Assembly: GCA_018650745.1 (NCBI GenBank)
Contig: JABIFK010000549.1
Location: 1 to 10,606 of the forward strand
Length of the DNA: 10,606 nucleotides
Reading direction: 5' to 3'
Source: Candidatus Latescibacterota bacterium
GTDB lineage: Bacteria; Latescibacterota; UBA2968
The notes under the pieces were generated by a model. It worked only from the letters and a program-made list of their open reading frames with translations. It did no database searches and had not been told where the DNA came from. Positions within the stretch are counted from its first letter, which is position 1. Each line of letters begins with the position of its first letter. Both the position numbers and the translations under genes were made by a program. Below are positions 7,045 through 10,606 of the stretch, piece by piece.

Positions 7045-8150
7045 GGCAACAACTCACAATAAAGCGCATCCAATTCAGCCGTCATCGCCGAGACCGAAAA
7101 ATGTGTTTGAGCATACGTTTTTGCCAATGCCCCCATCTGCTCACGTTTTTCAGGGTTTTGTAACAAATCCCGTACGGCTTGGCACAAACCCTCTACATCA
7201 CCAGCGTCTACCAACACGCCCGTGTGACCATCTTGAATGATTTCAGGTATGCCACCTACCGCTGTCGCCACAACAGGCAGCCCCATGCTCATGGCCTCCA
7301 TCACACCCATTCCCGAACTCTCATAATCGGAGCACAGAACAAAAACATCCAATTGAGATAAAAAAGCCGAAGGATCTTCACATACACCTACAAAACGAAC
7401 AGGATCACCCAATTGTTTGGCTTGTTGTTTGATATCAATGGCAGTCATCCCATCACCAGCAATATCGCATTGAATTTCGGTGTTGCACTGCTTCAATTGA
7501 TGAGCCATCTCCACAAACAAATCCAAACGCTTAATGGGATAAAACATCGCCAATGTACCAACACGGTTGGTATGCGCTACACGTTGGCCTATCGTTTCTG
7601 AATGTCTCATATCAATACCATTGGTAATCACACAAAAACGATTATCATCACCCAAGTGATAGTGCAGCAAACGCTCTTTTAAGCGTGTACTTACACAAAT
7701 AAATCGATCTGTCATACGCCCCACAACGCGTTCTACCACCAAAAATGCATTGCTCTTCATCGGTGAAAAATAGCCGTTTAACACATCGCCATGAAATGTA
7801 TGTACCACGCGCGTTCTGGAAAAAAATGCAGCCAACCGCCCCAGAATACCTGCCTTTGACAAATGTGTATGAACAAGGTCAAATTGTCGCTTTCTCATCA
7901 GACGCCACAATCGCCAAAACGAAATCAAATCTCGCCAAGGGTGTAATTCTCGCTGTAGTGTAGGAATGAATATCAGCTCCACATCTAACAAACGCGCCTC
8001 ATCCACCAAGCTGCCCTCACCCAGACCAGGGTATCCACTCACCAACGTGATCTCATATCCCACCTTTTTCAATCCCTGGATGGCCGTTAACATCGTACGC
8101 GGAGCGCCTCCCACCGCCAAACGCGTAATCACATAAAGAATTTTAGCCAT
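7041..8150 (-). CDS. GT4-family glycosyltransferase (GT-B fold)
   Basis: This encodes 369 aa, the typical length for GT4 enzymes. The N-terminal domain has the glycine motif RLAVGGAPR (10-18) and HTHLSKAG (94-101), which family members use near the acceptor/phosphate. The C-terminal nucleotide-sugar domain carries TNGID (176-180), MFYPIKRLD (202-210, with the usual basic residues), GDG (232-234), and the EX7E donor-binding motif E277...E285 within YESSGMGVMEAMSMGLPVVAT. It is a cytoplasmic or membrane-associated retaining transferase that adds a sugar from an NDP donor to the growing lipid-linked glycan. It starts ATG 8150 after a 16-nt gap from the GT2 stop with only a weak purine-rich site (GAGATGAG), and overlaps the SDR start by 4 nt. 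Donor and acceptor cannot be specified. Confidence 0.92.
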   Translation of the reverse strand: MAKILYVITRLAVGGAPRTMLTAIQGLKKVGYEITLVSGYPGLGEGSLVDEARLLDVELIFIPTLQRELHPWRDLISFWRLWRLMRKRQFDLVHTHLSKAGILGRLAAFFSRTRVVHTFHGDVLNGYFSPMKSNAFLVVERVVGRMTDRFICVSTRLKERLLHYHLGDDNRFCVITNGIDMRHSETIGQRVAHTNRVGTLAMFYPIKRLDLFVEMAHQLKQCNTEIQCDIAGDGMTAIDIKQQAKQLGDPVRFVGVCEDPSAFLSQLDVFVLCSDYESSGMGVMEAMSMGLPVVATAVGGIPEIIQDGHTGVLVDAGDVEGLCQAVRDLLQNPEKREQMGALAKTYAQTHFSVSAMTAELDALYCELLP

Positions 8151-8166
8151 ATCTAAAACTCATCTC

Positions 8167-9129
8167 TTAAAACCGAAAAAAACGCAATGCTGCCCAAGCC
8201 CCTACCCGCCTTCTTTTTTGTATAAACCGACGCTTGCGAATAACCACAGGCAATAATCGAACAAAGTCAAAATGTGCCCACACAAATATCGGCAACCGTT
8301 TTGGGATATATACCAAAATCATCAGCCAATGTATAAGCTCATTTAAAACCAACCCAGGCAACAAAACCAACATTTCACGAAAGGACATATTTTGAAAAAC
8401 GATTAGATATCGATTTTTCCAAATATGGCGTTGCACAAACGCAGGTTTTTGCAACGTACTTACCTGGCCACCCTGAGAACCAGATCCCAAGTGAAATGCC
8501 TTTGCATCTGGAGAGAAAATACAACGCCACCCTCTCAATTGTGCACGCCAAGCCAAATCGGCATCTTCCCAATATAAGAAAAATGACTCATCAAAATAGG
8601 CATCATGCCAAACAATATCATCCAGCATTTGCCGGCGGCACAACAATGCCGCACCACTACCCGAAAAAACAAATTCCTCCGTGTCAGCAATACGACTGTT
8701 GACCGTTTTCAACCAAGGCTGTAAAAATTGCCCCACATTTTCCACAATATCTGTATCTGCTTTCAAAATCTTTGCAGCTACAGAACCTATATCAGGTGCT
8801 TGGTGAAGCGCTTTTAATCCATGCAATAAAAAATCCCGATCCAAAAACACATCGGTGTTTAAGATCAGGACATGGGGACTTCGGGTTTCTGCGATGGCCA
8901 AGTTATATCCGCGAGCAAATCCTTCATTCTTCATTTGTTTTATCAAATGGATATTGGGAAATTGCGATTGAATCAATACGGCAGAGTCATCTGAAGAACC
9001 ATTATCTAAAACCACAATTTCTGCAGGCTCATGTGATTGACATAACACGGCATTCAAGCATCGCTCAATAAAAGCTGCGCCATTCCAATTCACAATAACC
9101 ACTGCCACAGCATGCTTTGTTTTTGGCAT
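8167..9129 (-). CDS. GT2-family glycosyltransferase (rhamnosyltransferase-like)
   Basis: This encodes 320 aa. The GT-A core shows AVVIVNWNG (9-17), VVLDNGSSDDS (39-49), NEGFARGYNLAI (68-79), the DxD-type metal motif NTDV (91-94), SGSGAALLCRR (156-166) and the acceptor/base region FDESFFLYWEDADLAWRAQLRGW (179-201) with E188-D189. This motif set is that of WbbL/RfbF-like transferases of surface polysaccharides, many of which move rhamnose. The last 70 residues are hydrophobic and end in a strongly basic tail, suggesting interaction with the inner-membrane face. It starts ATG 9129, 9 nt after the UVR-protein stop, with a GATGGG purine site just upstream. Family assignment is secure. The sugar transferred is not. 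Confidence 0.92.
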   Translation of the reverse strand: MPKTKHAVAVVIVNWNGAAFIERCLNAVLCQSHEPAEIVVLDNGSSDDSAVLIQSQFPNIHLIKQMKNEGFARGYNLAIAETRSPHVLILNTDVFLDRDFLLHGLKALHQAPDIGSVAAKILKADTDIVENVGQFLQPWLKTVNSRIADTEEFVFSGSGAALLCRRQMLDDIVWHDAYFDESFFLYWEDADLAWRAQLRGWRCIFSPDAKAFHLGSGSQGGQVSTLQKPAFVQRHIWKNRYLIVFQNMSFREMLVLLPGLVLNELIHWLMILVYIPKRLPIFVWAHFDFVRLLPVVIRKRRFIQKRRRVGAWAALRFFRF

Positions 9130-9138
9130 TTTTGCCCA

Positions 9139-9891
9139 TCATGAGTGTCGGTGGTCAAGGTCTCGCAATTGATCCCGCAATTTGGCAGCTTGCTCATAAC
9201 GCTCTTCAGCAATGGCACTTTGAAGGTCTAAAGTCAATTGCTGCAACAAACTTCTCGGTTGTTCTCTGTCGAGTTCTTCAGCCCAAGCAGAAAGTGCCTG
9301 CAATTCTTCTTCACCATCAACCTCTTCGCCCATTTCTATTGTGGCGCGAATTTTTGCCATACCTTCTTCTATTCGTTTGAGTGCGCCCTGATAATCATCC
9401 GTGAGCAAACAAATCTCACCTTTGGCCCGTGTACTTATCATCAGAACGTACGGACGATATTGCTGAAAGGAAATGCGGTCTTCTTCATCTTCGGCGTAGG
9501 CCTGAACCAAGTCTAAAATGGCCAAATAGTGCGTGGTGTCTCTGACCACACCGTCAAATTCACACAAACGCAACAGACAAATATACCGGTGATAAAACAG
9601 CAAACATTCCTGCCCCAAATCACCGCAGGCATCTGCATCCAGAAAAAATGTGTCGTCACTTTCACCCTTGGCACGGTGGGCTTCGAGTTGGTCTAAATAA
9701 TAATCCAATACAGATGCATGCCCATGGGGCCTCTCACCATCGGGTCGCCCAACAACTTCCATCTGCAACACACCAAGATCTAAGCGTACTTGCAGTTTTT
9801 CACGCCCATCTAAGCCAATAATCTTACGGGCACAAATATCTGTGGGATCGAAGGTCCAATCGGACAAAAAATAAGCAAGATCTTGTTTCAT
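9139..9891 (-). CDS. UVR-motif (UvrB/UvrC-type) domain protein of unknown function
   Basis: This encodes 250 aa. Residues 216-247 (LLQQLTLDLQSAIAEERYEQ...LRDQLRDL) form a UVR motif, the helical hairpin with which UvrB and UvrC contact each other; it also occurs in McsA and in ClpC-type regulators. The N-terminal part has a small beta-rich segment (about 30-57, LQVRLDLGVLQMEVVGRPDG), then a helical region with acidic stretches (about 60-210) that may be TPR-like (YQGALKRIEEGMAKI). I do not recognise the N-terminal family. No nuclease, helicase or zinc-binding motifs are visible, so it is unlikely to be a repair enzyme itself and is more likely an adaptor. Start ATG 9891 is set by GGGAGG 5 nt upstream; an in-frame extension to 9939 has no such site. 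It is the first gene of the minus-strand series, 9 nt before GT2. Confidence 0.85.
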   Translation of the reverse strand: MKQDLAYFLSDWTFDPTDICARKIIGLDGREKLQVRLDLGVLQMEVVGRPDGERPHGHASVLDYYLDQLEAHRAKGESDDTFFLDADACGDLGQECLLFYHRYICLLRLCEFDGVVRDTTHYLAILDLVQAYAEDEEDRISFQQYRPYVLMISTRAKGEICLLTDDYQGALKRIEEGMAKIRATIEMGEEVDGEEELQALSAWAEELDREQPRSLLQQLTLDLQSAIAEERYEQAAKLRDQLRDLDHRHS

Positions 9892-9896
9892 CAAAT

Positions 9897-9902
9897 CCTC
9901 CC
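9897..9902 (-). promoter_or_regulatory. Shine-Dalgarno fixing the UVR-protein start
   Basis: GGGAGG on the minus strand lies 5 nt before ATG 9891-9889. It argues against the longer start at 9939. Confidence 0.75.
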
Positions 9903-10015
9903 TGAGCATTTGCCGCATAGCAAAAGTAACAGGGCACACTTTTTATTTTTTAGGGGCTTACAAAATTGTAGAGGCTGTTTTAAAACGCGCTCTGTCGGGC
10001 AAAGAAGGAGTGAGA

Positions 10016-10111
10016 ATGTCCTACGAGGCCAATATCGGTATTTTAAAACAACTTCTTAGGATAAAAACGCAACAACCAGCCAATGAAGTTCAGGCGATTA
10101 GAATGGGGTAA
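10016..10111 (+). CDS. Possible small ORF, 31 aa, strong ribosome-binding site
   Basis: ATG 10016 follows AAGGAG (10005-10010) at an ideal 5-nt spacing and reads 31 codons (begins MSYEANIGILKQLLRIK, ends AIRMG) to TAA at 10109. The peptide is basic and mildly amphipathic, with no signal peptide, membrane segment or run of regulatory codons. It lies upstream of the 10165 promoter, so it would need its own promoter; only a weak candidate (TTACAA 9958-9963, 17 nt, TAAAAC 9981-9986) is visible. It resembles no family I recognise. It could be a real small protein, a leader peptide, or a chance ORF. Confidence 0.3.
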   Translation: MSYEANIGILKQLLRIKTQQPANEVQAIRMG

Positions 10112-10134
10112 AATATGGCCAAAAGGATTACAAT

Positions 10135-10170
10135 TGTCAACCTGTTTGCAGGCAGTCAAAAGACTTGACA
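10135..10170. promoter_or_regulatory. Inverted repeat overlapping the -35 (possible operator)
   Basis: TGTCAA (10135-10140) is the exact reverse complement of TTGACA (10165-10170), which is also the -35 box. A third half-site, GTCAA, lies at 10155-10159, and a small CCTG-TTTG-CAGG hairpin (10141-10152) sits between the arms. Overlap with the -35 is compatible with repressor binding, but the arms are short and chance is possible. Confidence 0.25.
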
Positions 10171-10193
10171 GCACGCGACCCACCCCTTATTTT
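10165..10193 (+). promoter_or_regulatory. Sigma70-like promoter for the beta-helix gene
   Basis: A perfect -35 TTGACA (10165-10170), a 17-nt spacer, then TATTTT (10188-10193, 4 of 6 to the -10 consensus). Transcription would start near 10200, leaving an A/T-rich leader of about 30 nt before ATG 10230. Confidence 0.6.
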
Positions 10194-10229
10194 CTGTGAC
10201 GCTAACATCTTTTAAAATAACCCTTTTCG

Positions 10230-10606
10230 ATGCCCAAAACCATGTCAACGAACAACCAACTCGACGCCCATCATCAAATCCTTGATGACTTGCCAGATAC
10301 CCAAGAAATTGCCAGTGATGTGCAAATAGGTGACACATCTCGCGTTACGGGCAAAGTGCGGATTGGCGCAGGTACGGTCATTGAAAACTGTATTGTGCGT
10401 GGCCCTGTTATTATTGGCGAAAACTGCCAAATCAAAGACGCTTACGTGGGGTCTTATACCATATTTGGCAACAATGTCGAATTCATTGCCACAGAAATAG
10501 AACACGCTCATGTTGAAGATAAGGTCATTATTCGCGCACTCAGTGGCCGCATACAGGATTCAATCATAGGTAAAAACAGTCAAATCATCCGCCAAACCGA
10601 TCCCGC
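10230..10606 (+). CDS. Stand-alone left-handed beta-helix domain, nucleotidyltransferase C-terminal type (cut by window end)
   Basis: 125 complete codons are visible. From about residue 33 the protein is made of hexapeptide-type repeats: VQIGD, VRIGAGTVIENC, IVRGPVIIGENCQIKDAYVG, YTIFGNNVEF, EIEHAHV, and GRIQDSIIGKNSQIIRQTD. This is the pattern of the C-terminal beta-helix in long-form glucose-1-phosphate thymidylyltransferases (StrD/archaeal RmlA type). LDAHHQILDDL (11-21) resembles the LEANR.LLD linker that joins that helix to the catalytic domain. The catalytic domain itself is absent: a TAA sits at 10218-10220 in the same frame, and no GxGTRLxPLT-type signature is found in any upstream frame. 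Starts at 10230 or 10242 are both possible; neither has a Shine-Dalgarno. It may be a separate regulatory or trimerisation subunit, a split gene, or a decayed remnant. About 20 more residues would be expected beyond the window. Confidence 0.75.
   Translation, partial: MPKTMSTNNQLDAHHQILDDLPDTQEIASDVQIGDTSRVTGKVRIGAGTVIENCIVRGPVIIGENCQIKDAYVGSYTIFGNNVEFIATEIEHAHVEDKVIIRALSGRIQDSIIGKNSQIIRQTDP

Larger units (their letters stand above)
9892..10229. other. Divergent intergenic region
   Basis: This 338-nt spacer separates the minus-strand series from the plus-strand gene and must hold promoters for both. On the plus side a good sigma70-like promoter lies at 10165-10193. No convincing promoter could be picked for the minus-strand series. 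The region has a 31-codon ORF with a strong ribosome-binding site (10016-10111), a GTCAA/TTGAC inverted repeat around the plus -35, and three TTTTAAAA octamers (9978-9985, 10041-10048, 10210-10217), the first within the palindrome GTTTTAAAAC. No tRNA, riboswitch or mobile-element end was recognised. Confidence 0.6.

Noticed and set aside
10115..10168. 17-codon peptide MAKRITIVNLFAGSQKT, resembling the start of ParA-type ATPases
   Set aside because: The likeness is limited to ITIVN and a final KT; the P-loop glycines are missing and the frame stops at once. It is probably chance, at most a worn remnant.
9978..10217. Three TTTTAAAA octamers in the divergent spacer
   Set aside because: Irregular spacing and different flanks in an A/T-rich spacer; not enough to call a repeat family or binding-site array.

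Overview
The window looks like a chromosomal segment of a diderm (outer-membrane) bacterium. It encodes two LolC/LolE-type lipoprotein-release permeases, which imply an outer membrane. It also has a short set of genes for a polyprenyl-linked surface glycan and an exported sulfatase-superfamily hydrolase beside a Gfo/Idh/MocA oxidoreductase. Base composition is moderate, with A-rich codons. The pairing of Gfo/Idh/MocA enzymes with sulfatases and the UVR-motif protein recall poorly cultured environmental phyla (Latescibacterota, Poribacteria, Planctomycetota-like genomes). That placement is an impression from gene content, not a demonstrated assignment.

Layout. Almost everything from 9891 down to 1 lies on the minus strand in one closely packed series, read right to left: UVR-motif protein (9891-9139), GT2 glycosyltransferase (9129-8167), GT4 glycosyltransferase (8150-7041), atypical SDR (7044-6178), WecA/MraY-type polyprenyl-phosphate sugar-1-phosphate transferase (6181-5168), two tandem LolC/E permeases (5167-3908 and 3881-2640), Gfo/Idh/MocA oxidoreductase (2568-1465), and a sulfatase-like enzyme (1472-1, running off the window). 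Junctions are short. GT4/SDR and SDR/WecA overlap by 4 nt, WecA/first permease abut at TAA-ATG, and oxidoreductase/sulfatase overlap by 8 nt. The widest gap, 71 nt upstream of the oxidoreductase, holds a small hairpin and could mark a break in the transcript. To the right, a 338-nt spacer (9892-10229) carries a sigma70-like promoter and a possible 31-codon ORF with a strong Shine-Dalgarno. It is followed by a plus-strand gene (from 10230, cut by the window end) that encodes only the left-handed beta-helix domain normally found at the C-terminus of long-form sugar-phosphate nucleotidyltransferases.

How they may work together (inference). The WecA-like protein would start a glycan on undecaprenyl phosphate, with GT4 and GT2 extending it and the SDR acting on a nucleotide sugar or lipid. 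The Lol permeases would serve outer-membrane lipoprotein sorting in the same envelope programme. The oxidoreductase and sulfatase-like hydrolase look like a separate carbohydrate or sulfate/phosphate-ester module at the 3' end.

The most unusual feature is at 1374-1457. Two oppositely oriented heptanucleotide arrays lie inside the start of the sulfatase gene and encode both the lysine-rich n-region and the hydrophobic core of its signal peptide. Because the unit is 7 nt, losing or gaining one unit would shift the reading frame, so this could be a phase-variable export switch or a repeat that was recruited as a signal peptide.
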